Below, piece by piece: positions 23,101 to 33,879 of a stretch of DNA of 64,000 bases (within the stretch, counting starts at the first letter, position 1; each line of letters begins with the position of its first letter). The translations under genes and the position numbers were made by a program. The DNA is taken from positions 992,001 to 1,056,000 of the forward strand of contig NZ_CP009238.1 of assembly GCF_000743945.1 (NCBI RefSeq). Direction: 5' to 3'. Source of the DNA: Basilea psittacipulmonis DSM 24701 (GTDB taxonomy: Bacteria; Pseudomonadota; Gammaproteobacteria; Burkholderiales; Burkholderiaceae_B). The notes beneath the pieces are model-generated. The model was not told the origin of the DNA and did no database searches. It saw nothing but the letters and a program-made list of their open reading frames with translations.

Positions 23101-26100
23101 CACCTTTAATGGTTAACGTCTCGTTCAGTTTCTTAGCAATCTCTGCACCACTGTCGCCTGCAAACTTCAAGCCATCTTCTAACGTCGCTACCGTGTGGTT
23201 TGTTGTACCATCTGGGTCGGTGTACACAATACGCGTGATACTCTTACCGTCTAAGCCAGCTTCGCCAGCTGCACCTTCAGTACCACTCTGACCATTCGTA
23301 CCGTTCTTACCATCTTTACCTGCAATGGCGATCACAGTGCCGTTGCTACCGTTAGTGCCACTTGAGCCGTCAGTACCAGTACCACCAATAGTAATCGTCT
23401 TCGCTCCAACATTGTCCGCTGCTAGCTTCTGTGCCGATGTTGCAATCGTGACTTCGCCATTCTCACCCTTAGTTAAGGTGACATTATCACCTGCTTTAAG
23501 CGTCACTTTCTTATCGTCACTTGGTGTGATGTCCTGTGCAGCTTCACTACCATTCTGTACCGCTAGGCTCCACTGATTGCCTGCTAGCTCAGTCTTAGCG
23601 TTTTGAATGGCGGTATTCGCCTCATCGGCTGTTTTTTGAGCTTTCTGTGCCGCTGTTTGTGCGTCAGTAGCTTTCGTTTCCACCGCACTTAACTGGCTAA
23701 AGTTCACCGCATCACCATCAGCTGTGCCATTCGCTACGTTGCTGATTACCTTGTTACCTGCATCAATACCGCTAGCTTTAACACTTGGTCCGCCTGTGAT
23801 GCTTAAACCATCAGTGTTGATTGTGGTATTTCCTGCTGTAAATGTCTCCGCACTTACACTGCTTAAGCCTGTTAATGCTTTCGCTAGTTTCACCACAAGG
23901 TTCGTACCGTCACTTTCAACTTTGATGTTGCCTGTGCTTGTTTCACCTGTCGCTTCACCTTTAATGGTTAAAGTCTCGTTCAATTTCTTAGCAATCGCGT
24001 TACCGCTATCACCTGCAAACTTCAAGCCATCTTCTAAGGTCGCTACCGTGTGACTACCGCCCTTATCATCAGCATACACCACTCGTGTAATGCTTTCGCC
24101 ATTAACGCCTGCATCACCTTTCTTACCGTCAACGCCATCTTTGCCTTTCACAGTTAAGGTCACGCCGTCTTGACCGTCAGCTCCATCTGTGCCTTTCTCT
24201 CCTTTAATCAAGACCTGCTCTGTTTCCACTTTCGTGACTTGAACATTGTCCGCTGCATTGACAGTTACCACTCCATCTTTATTCTCTAAACTGATGTTGG
24301 TTCCTGCTTTAAGCGTCACTTTCTTGTCTTTAGCCGTTACGTTCTCAGTAGTCTCACCATTCTGTACTGCCAAGCTCCACTGATTGCCTTCTAGTGCACT
24401 CTTCGCAGTTTCAATTGCGGTATAAACTTCACCTCCAGTTACAGCATTCGTTGAACCATTCGTTACACCACCGCTTGCAATGTTGGTAATTTGTTTATTG
24501 CCTGCATTAATACCTTCTTTAGTGACACTTGGTCCACCTGTGATGGTTAAACCATCTGTATTAATCGTGGTATTTCCTGCTGTAAATGTATCCGCACTTA
24601 CACTGCTTAAGCCGGTTAATGCTTTCGCTAGTTTCACCACAAGGTTCGTACCGTCACTTTCAACTTTGATGTTGCCTGTGCTTGCTTCACCTGTCGCTTC
24701 ACCTTTAATGGTTAACGTCTCGTTCAGTTTCTTAGCAATCTCTGCACCACTGTCGCCTGCAAACTTCAAGCCATCTTCTAACGTCGCTACCGTGTGGTTT
24801 GTTGTACCATCTGGGTCGGTGTACACAATACGCGTCATGCTTTCGCCATCTAAGCCTGCTTTACCAGCTTCGCCTGTCGCACCATTGGCACCATTCGTAC
24901 CGTTCTTACCGTCTTTACCTGCAATGGCGATCACAGTGCCGTTGCTACCGTTAGTGCCACTTGAGCCGTCAGTACCAGTACCACCAATAGTAATCGTCTT
25001 CGCTCCAACATTGTCCGCTGCTAGCTTCTGTGCCGATGTTGCAATCGTGACTTCGCCATTCTCGCCTTTAGTTAAGGTGACGTTATCACCTGCTTTCAAC
25101 GTGACTTTCTTATCGCTGCTTGGCGTGATGCTTTCAGCAGCTGCCTCACCATTCTGTACCGCTAAACTCCACTGAGCATCACCAGCATTATTTGCTGCAG
25201 TTTGAGCTGCTTCTGCTACTGCTTTAGCTGCATCAGCTGTACCTTGAGCTTTCTGTGCCACTGTTTGTGCGTTGTCAGCTTTCGTCTCTACGCCTTTTAA
25301 CTGACTAAAGTTCACCGCATCACCATCAGCTGTGCCATTCGCTACGTTGCTGATTACCTTGTTACCTGCATCAATACCGCTAGCTTTAACACTTGGTCCG
25401 CCTGTGATGCTTAAACCATCAGTGTTGATTGTGGTATTTCCTGCTGTAAATGTCTCCGCACTTACACTGCTTAAGCCTGTTAATGCTTTCGCTAGTTTCA
25501 CCACTAAGTTACCGCTACCATCATTGACGACACCGATGTTGTTGTCAGTTAACTTGCTTGCCTCACTCTCACCACCTTTAATGGTTAAAGTCTCGTTCAG
25601 TTTCTTAGCAATCGTGTCACCACTATCACCCTTGAACTTCAAGCCATCTTCTAACGTCGCTACCGTGTGGTTTGTTGTACCATCTGGGTCGGTGTACACA
25701 ATACGCGTCATGCTTTCGCCATCTAAGCCTGCTTTACCAGCTTCGCCTGTCGCACCATTGGCACCATTCGTACCGTTCTTACCATCTTTACCTGCAATGG
25801 CGATCACAGTGCCGTTGCTACCGTTAGTGCCACTTGAGCCGTCAGTACCAGTACCACCAATAGTAATCGTCTTCGCTCCAACATTGTCCGCTGCTAGCTT
25901 CTGTGCCGATGTTGCAATCGTGACTTCGCCATTAGCACCTTTTGTTAAGGTGACATTGTCGCCTGCTTTCAACGTGACTTTCTTATCGCTGCTTGGCGTG
26001 ATGCTTTCAGCAGCTGCCTCACCATTCTGTACCGCTAAACTCCACTGAGCATCACCAGCATTATTTGCTGCAGTTTGAGCTGCTTCTGCTACTGCTTTAG

Positions 26101-29100
26101 CTGCATCAGCTGTACCTTGAGCTTTCTGTGCCGCTGTTTGTGCGTTGTCAGCTTTCGTCTCTACGCCTTTTAACTGACTAAAGTTCACCGCATCACCATC
26201 AGCTGTACCATTCGCTACGTTGCTAATAACTTTGTTACCCGCATTGATACCGCTCGTGGTTACACTTGGGCCACCTGTAATCGTTAAGCCATTGCTGTTC
26301 AAGCTTGCTGCACCATTATTTTCAAACGTAATACCGTCCGCAGATACTTTCGTATTGCCTGCCTTCAGACTTCCGGTGCTACCTAAGTCCACGTCCTTAG
26401 CCAGTTTCACTAACAAGTTCGTACCGTCACTTTCAACTTTGATGTTGCCTGTGCTTGCTTCACCTGTCGCTTCACCTTTAATAGTTAAAGTCTCGTTCAG
26501 ATTCTTCGCAATCTCTGCACCACTATCACCTGCAAACTTCAAGCCATCTTCTAACGTCGCTACCGTGTGCTGTTTGTTATCTGGATCAGTATAAACAATA
26601 CGTGTAATGCTATTACCGTCTACACCCGCTTTACCAGCTTCTCCATTTGCTCCATTCGCACCATCTTTACCCGCTATCGCAATGGTTGTGCCGTTCGTGC
26701 CATCACCTAACTTCACGGTCTTACTCTCTATCGTGTCTGTATTCGCGTTGATCGTGACCGTTCCATTCGCATTATCCAAGCTTACGTTCTTACCAGCTTT
26801 CAACGTCACTTTCTTCGGTGTGCCATCTGGCGTAACATCTTGGCTTCCAGAACCGTTATCTACTGCTAAACCCCATTGAACGCCTTGAGTAACATTTGAT
26901 GCTATATTTTTTATTTCTTTAATGGCATCATTAATATTATTTTTTCCAGTTCCGCCAATATCCGTCATGGTTACTGTGCCATTTGTGGCGACAGCAGCGT
27001 TTCCACCTAGAAGTGTTTTAAGGTTATTTTGTTGGGCTTTTAACTGTGCAACCGTAGCAACATCATCATTTAATACACCATCCGCTACGTTGGTAATACG
27101 TCGGCGACTAGTGTCTGTACCCACTGAGATAACGCCATTTGTGCCGTTAGTAACGGCATTGGTTAAATAACCATTATTTGTAGTAATATCTCTTGTAATA
27201 GTAGTTGAGTTTGACCCCAAGGCTACGGAATCAGCTACTGAAGCATTCGCAAAATATCCCAATGCAGCTGAAGAATCCCCTGAAGCCTTCGCTTCTGCAC
27301 CGATGGCGAGTGCATTATTATTCGTTACATTAGCTAAAAAGCCGATTGCAAGAGACCTATACCCTTTTGCGCTTGCATATGCTCCTAATGCAATAGAAGA
27401 CGCTGCGAATGAAGTACTCTTATTATTAGCATCGGTAATATTTTCAATGGAAGCACCTTTACCAATGGCGATATTCATTGAGCCATCGTCTTTATATTTA
27501 CCCTCATATGCAGCATTGAAGAACCCAGTTCCCTTAGTAATAGCTCCACCAATTGCAATATCATTTTTTCCTGAAGCATTTGAATTAGCCCCTAATGCAA
27601 TAGTATTAGTATTTGACGCCTTAGCGCCACTACCAAACGCCATACTATCGCTTCCTGTGGCAGTTGGTGCGGTGAAAGTTGAGCCTTTTTTATAGGTGAG
27701 CCAATCCATACTGTCCGCAACGGATTTAATGGCATCATGAACGGTTGTTTTGCCAGTGCCACCAATATCCGTCATGGTTACTGTGCCATTTGCGGCAACA
27801 ATAGCGTTTCCGCCTAGAATATTTTTGACATTATTTTGTTGGGCTTTTAACTGTGCAACTGTAGCAACGTCATCATCTAATACCCCATCTGCTACGTTGG
27901 TAATACGTCGGCGAATAGCGTCTTTACCCACTGAGATAACGCCATTTGCCTCCCTAGTAACTACATTGGTTAAATAACTTTTATCTGATGTTACATCACC
28001 TTGGGAAGCTGTTGAGCCTGAACCTAAGGCAACAGAATTCATCACTGAAACATTTGCATATGTTCCCAATGCTACAGAATTAATTAATGAAACTGTTGCA
28101 TTTAAGCCTAATGCAACAGAGTTATCCCCTGTAGCATTCACATTCACCCCCAACGCAACTGAATTCTGCCCTGAAACCTTTGTATTCACCCCCAATGCAG
28201 TGGCATTAGCTGCTGAAGCAGTCGCATTCACCCCCAATGCAGTGGCATTAACTGCTGAAGCATTTGCGTAAAGTCCCAATGCAGTGGAACTTCCCCCTGA
28301 AGCATTTGCGAAATGTCCCAATGCAGTGGAACTTCCCCCTGAAGCATTTGCGAAATTTCCCAATGCAGTGGCATTAACTGCTGAAGCAGTCGCATTAAAA
28401 CCCAATGCAATGGCATCCCTAGTAGCAGTTGCATTAACACCCAATGCGGTAGCATTCCACCCTGAAGCGTTCGCATTATCACCCAATGCGGTGGCTCTCC
28501 ACCCTGAAGCGGTCGCATTATTACCCAATGCGGTGGCATACCACTGTGAAGCAGTTGCATTATAACCCAATGCGGTGGCATAATCCTGTAAAGCAGTTGC
28601 TTTATGTCCTACAGCAGTTGAGCTGTTGGCATCTGCTTTCGCATCATTACCTAATGCCGTAGCTGACGTTGCATTTGCCCTTGTTCCAGAACCTACTGCA
28701 ACAGAAGACACCCCAAGCCCATTAGCACCATTTCCCAAGGCAGTTGCCCAATTTGCCAAAGCATTTGCGGAACGCCCCAATGCAATAGAACTCTCTCCAT
28801 TAGAATTTGCCTTTGACCCCAAAGCAATTCCATAGTTTTTTAAAGATGTTGTGTCATCTCCTATTGCAATAGCAGAGGCAGCACTGGATGAAATGTTTAC
28901 ATTATCACCTTGTTTAATAGATGATGCGATGGCTAATTGTGGATAAATAGAGGAAAGTAAGAAAAGAGATAGCAGGCCCAAACGAAACGATTCAGTTCCT
29001 TTACGATAAGAGGTATTTTCAAGTTCATTACCTTGACTTGAAGACTTCACATGCCCTTTTGCTAACTCACTTACAACAACAAAACGACCAACACTATGAC

Positions 29101-29128
29101 GATAAATAACTTTATAAATTCGATTCAT
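17153..29128 (-). CDS. Giant trimeric autotransporter adhesin (YadA/Hia type)
   Basis: A 3991-codon type Vc secreted surface adhesin. Domains in order: an extended signal peptide region (residues 1-45, beginning MNRIYKVIYRHSVGRFVVVSE, an ESPR), a hydrophobic signal core (48-66) with likely cleavage near residue 68; a first YadA-like head of 14-residue repeats with (S/A)(V/T)ALG signatures (about 75-385); a neck (RRITNVADG...DVATVAQLK, about 395-430); a second short head (about 480-650) and neck; ten stalk modules (about 746-3410) each with a QWSLAV or QWGLAV start, a collagen-like GKDGxNGxNG segment, ITRIVYTDP, TVATLEDGLKF and NKVISNVANG-DAVN neck motifs; a non-collagenous C-terminal stalk with a third small head (GVAVGSGATV) and neck (STDAINGSQL); and a YadA anchor (about last 75 residues) ending in aromatic-terminated GVGYSW. 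The trimeric anchor forms a 12-strand barrel in the outer membrane. No frameshift is seen. Ribosome site is weak (GAGA). Ligand unknown. Confidence 0.96.
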   Translation of the reverse strand: MNRIYKVIYRHSVGRFVVVSELAKGHVKSSSQGNELENTSYRKGTESFRLGLLSLFLLSSIYPQLAIASSIKQGDNVNISSSAASAIAIGDDTTSLKNYGIALGSKANSNGESSIALGRSANALANWATALGNGANGLGVSSVAVGSGTRANATSATALGNDAKADANSSTAVGHKATALQDYATALGYNATASQWYATALGNNATASGWRATALGDNANASGWNATALGVNATATRDAIALGFNATASAVNATALGNFANASGGSSTALGHFANASGGSSTALGLYANASAVNATALGVNATASAANATALGVNTKVSGQNSVALGVNVNATGDNSVALGLNATVSLINSVALGTYANVSVMNSVALGSGSTASQGDVTSDKSYLTNVVTREANGVISVGKDAIRRRITNVADGVLDDDVATVAQLKAQQNNVKNILGGNAIVAANGTVTMTDIGGTGKTTVHDAIKSVADSMDWLTYKKGSTFTAPTATGSDSMAFGSGAKASNTNTIALGANSNASGKNDIAIGGAITKGTGFFNAAYEGKYKDDGSMNIAIGKGASIENITDANNKSTSFAASSIALGAYASAKGYRSLAIGFLANVTNNNALAIGAEAKASGDSSAALGYFANASVADSVALGSNSTTITRDITTNNGYLTNAVTNGTNGVISVGTDTSRRRITNVADGVLNDDVATVAQLKAQQNNLKTLLGGNAAVATNGTVTMTDIGGTGKNNINDAIKEIKNIASNVTQGVQWGLAVDNGSGSQDVTPDGTPKKVTLKAGKNVSLDNANGTVTINANTDTIESKTVKLGDGTNGTTIAIAGKDGANGANGEAGKAGVDGNSITRIVYTDPDNKQHTVATLEDGLKFAGDSGAEIAKNLNETLTIKGEATGEASTGNIKVESDGTNLLVKLAKDVDLGSTGSLKAGNTKVSADGITFENNGAASLNSNGLTITGGPSVTTSGINAGNKVISNVANGTADGDAVNFSQLKGVETKADNAQTAAQKAQGTADAAKAVAEAAQTAANNAGDAQWSLAVQNGEAAAESITPSSDKKVTLKAGDNVTLTKGANGEVTIATSAQKLAADNVGAKTITIGGTGTDGSSGTNGSNGTVIAIAGKDGKNGTNGANGATGEAGKAGLDGESMTRIVYTDPDGTTNHTVATLEDGLKFKGDSGDTIAKKLNETLTIKGGESEASKLTDNNIGVVNDGSGNLVVKLAKALTGLSSVSAETFTAGNTTINTDGLSITGGPSVKASGIDAGNKVISNVANGTADGDAVNFSQLKGVETKADNAQTVAQKAQGTADAAKAVAEAAQTAANNAGDAQWSLAVQNGEAAAESITPSSDKKVTLKAGDNVTLTKGENGEVTIATSAQKLAADNVGAKTITIGGTGTDGSSGTNGSNGTVIAIAGKDGKNGTNGANGATGEAGKAGLDGESMTRIVYTDPDGTTNHTVATLEDGLKFAGDSGAEIAKKLNETLTIKGEATGEASTGNIKVESDGTNLVVKLAKALTGLSSVSADTFTAGNTTINTDGLTITGGPSVTKEGINAGNKQITNIASGGVTNGSTNAVTGGEVYTAIETAKSALEGNQWSLAVQNGETTENVTAKDKKVTLKAGTNISLENKDGVVTVNAADNVQVTKVETEQVLIKGEKGTDGADGQDGVTLTVKGKDGVDGKKGDAGVNGESITRVVYADDKGGSHTVATLEDGLKFAGDSGNAIAKKLNETLTIKGEATGETSTGNIKVESDGTNLVVKLAKALTGLSSVSAETFTAGNTTINTDGLSITGGPSVKASGIDAGNKVISNVANGTADGDAVNFSQLSAVETKATDAQTAAQKAQKTADEANTAIQNAKTELAGNQWSLAVQNGSEAAQDITPSDDKKVTLKAGDNVTLTKGENGEVTIATSAQKLAADNVGAKTITIGGTGTDGSSGTNGSNGTVIAIAGKDGKNGTNGQSGTEGAAGEAGLDGKSITRIVYTDPDGTTNHTVATLEDGLKFAGDSGAEIAKKLNETLTIKGEATGETSTGNIKVESDGTNLVVKLAKALTGLSSVSAETFTAGNTTINTDGLSITGGPSVKASGIDAGNKVISNVATGTADGDAVNKGQLDKAIETVTGKITEAQGVQWGLAVDNGSGSQDVTPDGTPKKVTLKAGKNVSLDNANGTVTINANTDTIESKTVKLGDGTNGTTIAIAGKDGANGANGEAGKAGVDGNSITRIVYTDPDNKQHTVATLEDGLKFAGDSGAEIAKKLNETLTIKGEATGETSTGNIKVESDGTNLVVKLAKALTGLSSVSADTFTAGNTTINTDGLSITGGPSVKASGIDAGNKVISNVANGTADGDAVNKGQLDKAIETVTGKITEAQGVQWGLAVDNGSGSQDVTPDGTPKKVTLKAGKNVSLDNANGTVTINANTDTIESKTVKLGDGTNGTTIAIAGKDGANGANGEAGKAGVDGNSITRIVYTDPDNKQHTVATLEDGLKFAGDSGAEIAKNLNETLTIKGEAAGEASTGNIKVESDGTNLLVKLAKDVDLGSTGSLKAGNTKVSADGITFENNGAASLNSNGLTITGGPSVTTSGINAGNKVISNVANGTADGDAVNFSQLKGVETKADNAQTAAQKAQGTADAAKAAAEAAQTAANNAGDAQWSLAVQNGEAAAESITPSSDKKVTLKAGDNVTLTKGANGEVTIATSAQKLAADNVGAKTITIGGTGTDGSSGTNGSNGTVIAIAGKDGKNGTNGANGATGEAGKAGLDGESMTRIVYTDPDGTTNHTVATLEDGLKFQGDDEKAIAKKLNETLTIKGEAAGEASTGNIKVESDGTNLVVKLAKALTGLSSVSAETFTAGNTTINTDGLSITGGPSVKASGIDAGNKVISNVANGTADGDAVNFSQLKGVETKADNAQTAAQKAQGTADAAKAAAEAAQTAANNAGDAQWSLAVQNGEAAAESITPSSDKKVTLKAGDNVTLTKGANGEVTIATSAQKLAADNVGAKTITIGGTGTDGSSGTNGSNGTVIAIAGKDGKNGTNGQSGTEGAAGEAGLDGKSITRIVYTDPDGTTNHTVATLEDGLKFAGDSGAEIAKKLNETLTIKGEATGETSTGNIKVESDGTNLVVKLAKALTGLSSVSADTFTAGNTTINTDGLSITGGPSVTKEGINAGNKQITNIASGGVTNGSTNAVTGGEVYTAIETAKSALEGNQWSLAVQNGETTENVTAKDKKVTLKAGTNISLENKDGVVTVNAADNVQVTKVETEQVLIKGEKGTDGADGQDGVTLTVKGKDGVDGKKGDAGVNGESITRVVYADDKGGSHTVATLEDGLKFAGDSGNAIAKKLNETLTIKGEATGEASTGNIKVESDGTNLLVKLAKDVDLGSTGSLKAGNTKVSADGITFENNGAASLNSNGLTITGGPSVTTSGIDAGNKKITKVASGLGDTKLAVATGDTLTNAANIGDLKNAMNAITSSATGGFGLKADDNNEVKANLGNTITVNGDNQNITTSVDNNAVKVALNDQVTLGKKDSTGKVTLNNKEGKANVTLDGDKGLTVGKVADKSNGTSVSDMGVISTDDQGNKALHMAAGSTYMGADGKTVSISADGLYNGGNKITGVAAGDISAASTDAVNGSQLFAIQNAVKGIKESKLSFQGDDGQAVSKTLGETLTIKGGATMNLSDGNIGVVADDKGSLNVKLSKDLVDMNSASFKSEAQTTQDSEGNSVKTETTARIDATNGLVLSTTSTTTATDGSETTDRKTVALSANGLDNGGNKITNVKAGEQDTDAVNYGQLKAVVASVSNKYVNVKSSGEAAVAKGEEGVAVGSGATVEDGATKGSVAIGAGSKAKAAHKPTQDNNGYYAAFDGEVAGLTVNDQNPTGPAVVSFGTEGAERQLQHVAPGVISATSTDAINGSQLHATNMQVLNNKLAINNLSKHIDTVDKDLRAGIAGTIAMSNLVMDSGAGRSTVSVAAGSYKGQTAMAVGYARVSENNKFRVKFSGSTNSRGDVGVGAGVGYSW
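18900..26890 (-). repeat. Ten tandem stalk modules of about 670-870 bp inside the adhesin gene
   Basis: Module starts, taken at the codons for the QWSLAV/QWGLAV motif, lie at about 26880, 26045, 25172, 24380, 23573, 22785, 22062, 21227, 20363 and 19572. Classes are recognised by the residues before ITR/MTR: VDGNS, LDGES, LDGKS and VNGES. Long stretches are identical at the nucleotide level between modules, so recent recombination is likely. Confidence 0.9.
19572..26880 (-). repeat. 4.8-kb higher-order duplication in the adhesin stalk
   Basis: Modules 1-4 (starts 26880, 26045, 25172, 24380) recur in the same class order as modules 7-10 (starts 22062, 21227, 20363, 19572). The offset is 4818 bp for the first two pairs and about 4809 bp for the last two. 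This suggests a single six-module block duplication on top of module-by-module growth. Confidence 0.8.
28040..28640 (-). repeat. 42-bp tandem repeats encoding the YadA-like head
   Basis: About fourteen units of 42 bp, each encoding one 14-residue beta-roll turn of the form NATALG-xxANASG. Neighbouring units are near-identical at the DNA level (for example the units around 28250-28370), consistent with slippage or unequal crossing-over. Confidence 0.85.
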
Positions 29129-29357
29129 TTCTATCTCATTAACTTACAATTCTTTTGACTTTTACTTCTAATAAAATCATTAAAAAAAAGAGAGAGAGTT
29201 TACAATAATTAAACTGCATTACAACAAATATATTTCATTAGTTTGTTTTATTTGCAATAATCCCCCTCCCATATGAAACATTTCAATCATTTATGTTGTT
29301 TAGACACAACATATTTTTAATAAAAAGAATCATCTTTTTTCTCATTAGCAATAGAGC
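29129..29357. other. Adhesin upstream region with simple-sequence tracts and a palindrome
   Basis: A 229-bp AT-rich region. It holds an A8 run (29182-29189) abutting (GA)4G (29190-29198), about 55-70 bp before the adhesin start, and a perfect palindrome TATGTTGT-ttagac-ACAACATA (29292-29313). An A/T-rich hairpin near 29319-29345 may end the cytochrome transcript. The adhesin promoter must lie here; a TTGCAA/AATATA pair with 17-bp spacing is the best but weak match. Confidence 0.55.
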
Positions 29358-29795
29358 TTAGTTTCTAAAATCGTTGTGACAGGATTTACAGCTTGCACCT
29401 ACTTTACCAAAAGCAATCTTCACTTGGTTTAAATCACTTGTATCAGCTGCTTCCTGTAGGGCTTTGACCGCGACCTTAAAATCATCTGTTTTCTGATTAA
29501 AGGCAGATGCTTGGCTCCAAATTTCTGTTTTTGCATCACCTCCTTCAGTACCTACATCAAACCCTTCAAAAGGTAAATCAGCTAAGGTGGCAATCAACGC
29601 GACTTGTGCTTTGACCTGATCGGCTTGGTAAGGGGTACCCCCTTTTACCACTGATGCTAATTTACCAAACTGGTTGGCTAACACAGTAAAAGCAGATTGG
29701 CGATATTTAATCGTACGTTCCTGCGTAGTAGGCGCCGCTTGGACAACCCCAACCGTAATACAGACTAATAAAAAAGCTAATAATATTTTTTTCAT
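29358..29795 (-). CDS. Cytochrome c' (periplasmic, high-spin c-type)
   Basis: Cytochrome c' is a periplasmic four-helix-bundle haem protein that binds NO and CO and is thought to protect against nitrosative stress. The C-terminal haem motif CKSCH is the family signature. I start it at the ATG at 29795, giving a 145-residue precursor: it has an AAGGAG ribosome site 8 nt upstream and a clean signal peptide (MKKILLAFLL... to VQAAP, about 20 residues). The reading frame extends 11 codons further upstream but without signals. It sits between purB and the adhesin gene, probably on its own or on purB's transcript. Confidence 0.92.
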   Translation of the reverse strand: MKKILLAFLLVCITVGVVQAAPTTQERTIKYRQSAFTVLANQFGKLASVVKGGTPYQADQVKAQVALIATLADLPFEGFDVGTEGGDAKTEIWSQASAFNQKTDDFKVAVKALQEAADTSDLNQVKIAFGKVGASCKSCHNDFRN

Positions 29796-29866
29796 CTTCC
29801 ATTCTCCTTGTAAAAAAAGTCTATGCAATATTTTAAATACACAGACTAATGATAAAACGATAAAAC

Positions 29867-32764
<2,898 letters not shown>

Positions 32765-32765
<1 letters not shown>

Positions 32766-33823
32766 TATTTCAAACGACGACGTTGACGTACTGCCGAAGC
32801 AAGACGCTCCAATACTTGAACAGAGGTATCCCAGTCGATACAACCATCGGTAATACTTTGACCATAAACCAATGCCTGACCTTCGACATAATCCTGACGA
32901 CCTGCTTTTAGATGGCTTTCAATCATCATACCAAAAATACGTTTATCACCTGCTTCGATCTGCTTAGCGACATCTTCTACCACCAAAGGCTGATTTTCTG
33001 GTTTTTTACTACTATTGGCATGACTTGCATCAATCATAATGCGAGGTGATAAACCCGCTTTTTCCAATTCTTGTGCGGCTGCTTCAACACTGGCCGCATC
33101 ATAATTTGGCTGTTTACCACCGCGTAAAATCACATGACAATCCTCATTACCAATGGTACTAACTATAGCAGAATGCCCACCTTTCGTAACTGACAAGAAG
33201 TGATGAGGATGAGCAGATGCTTTCATCGCGTCAATTGCAATCTTCACATTTCCATCTGTACCATTTTTAAAGCCGACTGGACAGGATAATCCTGATGCTA
33301 ATTCACGATGCACCTGACTTTCTGTGGTTCTGGCACCAATCGCTCCCCATGAAACCAAATCAGCAATATACTGAGGCGTGATCATATCCAAATACTCACA
33401 ACCGGCTGGCAAGCCCAAGGCATTCACGTTTAATAAAAGTTCACGTGCAATACGCAATCCTTTATTAATATTAAAACTATTATCTAAATCGGGGTCATTA
33501 ATCAAACCTTTCCAACCAACTGTGGTACGCGGTTTTTCAAAATAAACACGCATAATCACTTCCAGATCTTCAGCAAAACGTCCCCTTTCTTTAGCCAAAC
33601 GCTGAGCATATTCTAGGGCCGCTTCATGATCATGGATCGAGCAAGGACCAATAATCACAGCCAAACGATCATCTTTGCCGTGTAAAATCTGATGCAAGCT
33701 ATCACGCGTATGATGCACAATGCCTGATACTTCAGGAGTACAGGGAAATTCTCTCAACAAATGAGATGGAGGGCTTAACTGTTTAATTTCGCGTATGCGT
33801 ATATCGTCTGTGTTATATGACAT
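32765..33823 (-). CDS. DAHP synthase, class I (AroG/F/H type)
   Basis: 3-deoxy-D-arabino-heptulosonate 7-phosphate synthase condenses PEP and erythrose 4-phosphate, the first step of the shikimate pathway. The 352-residue protein has the class I motifs IGPCSIHD near residue 60, [18 protein letters not shown], and [11 protein letters not shown], plus [10 protein letters not shown]. It is the E. coli AroG/AroF/AroH type; which feedback specificity applies cannot be told from motifs alone. A strong AAAGGAG ribosome site precedes the ATG. Its stop overlaps the start of the barstar-MnmA gene. Confidence 0.94.
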
Positions 33824-33879
33824 ATTACTTTTTCTCCTTTATAGCCTTTATCCTAGCATAACTGAGTACACGTGTATAG

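Noticed and set aside
17334..28835. Many long plus-strand open frames inside the adhesin gene
   Set aside because: They mirror the repeats of the minus-strand gene, are low-complexity (Ala, Pro, Leu, Ser rich), recur identically with the modules, and have no ribosome sites. They are antisense shadows caused by biased codon use.
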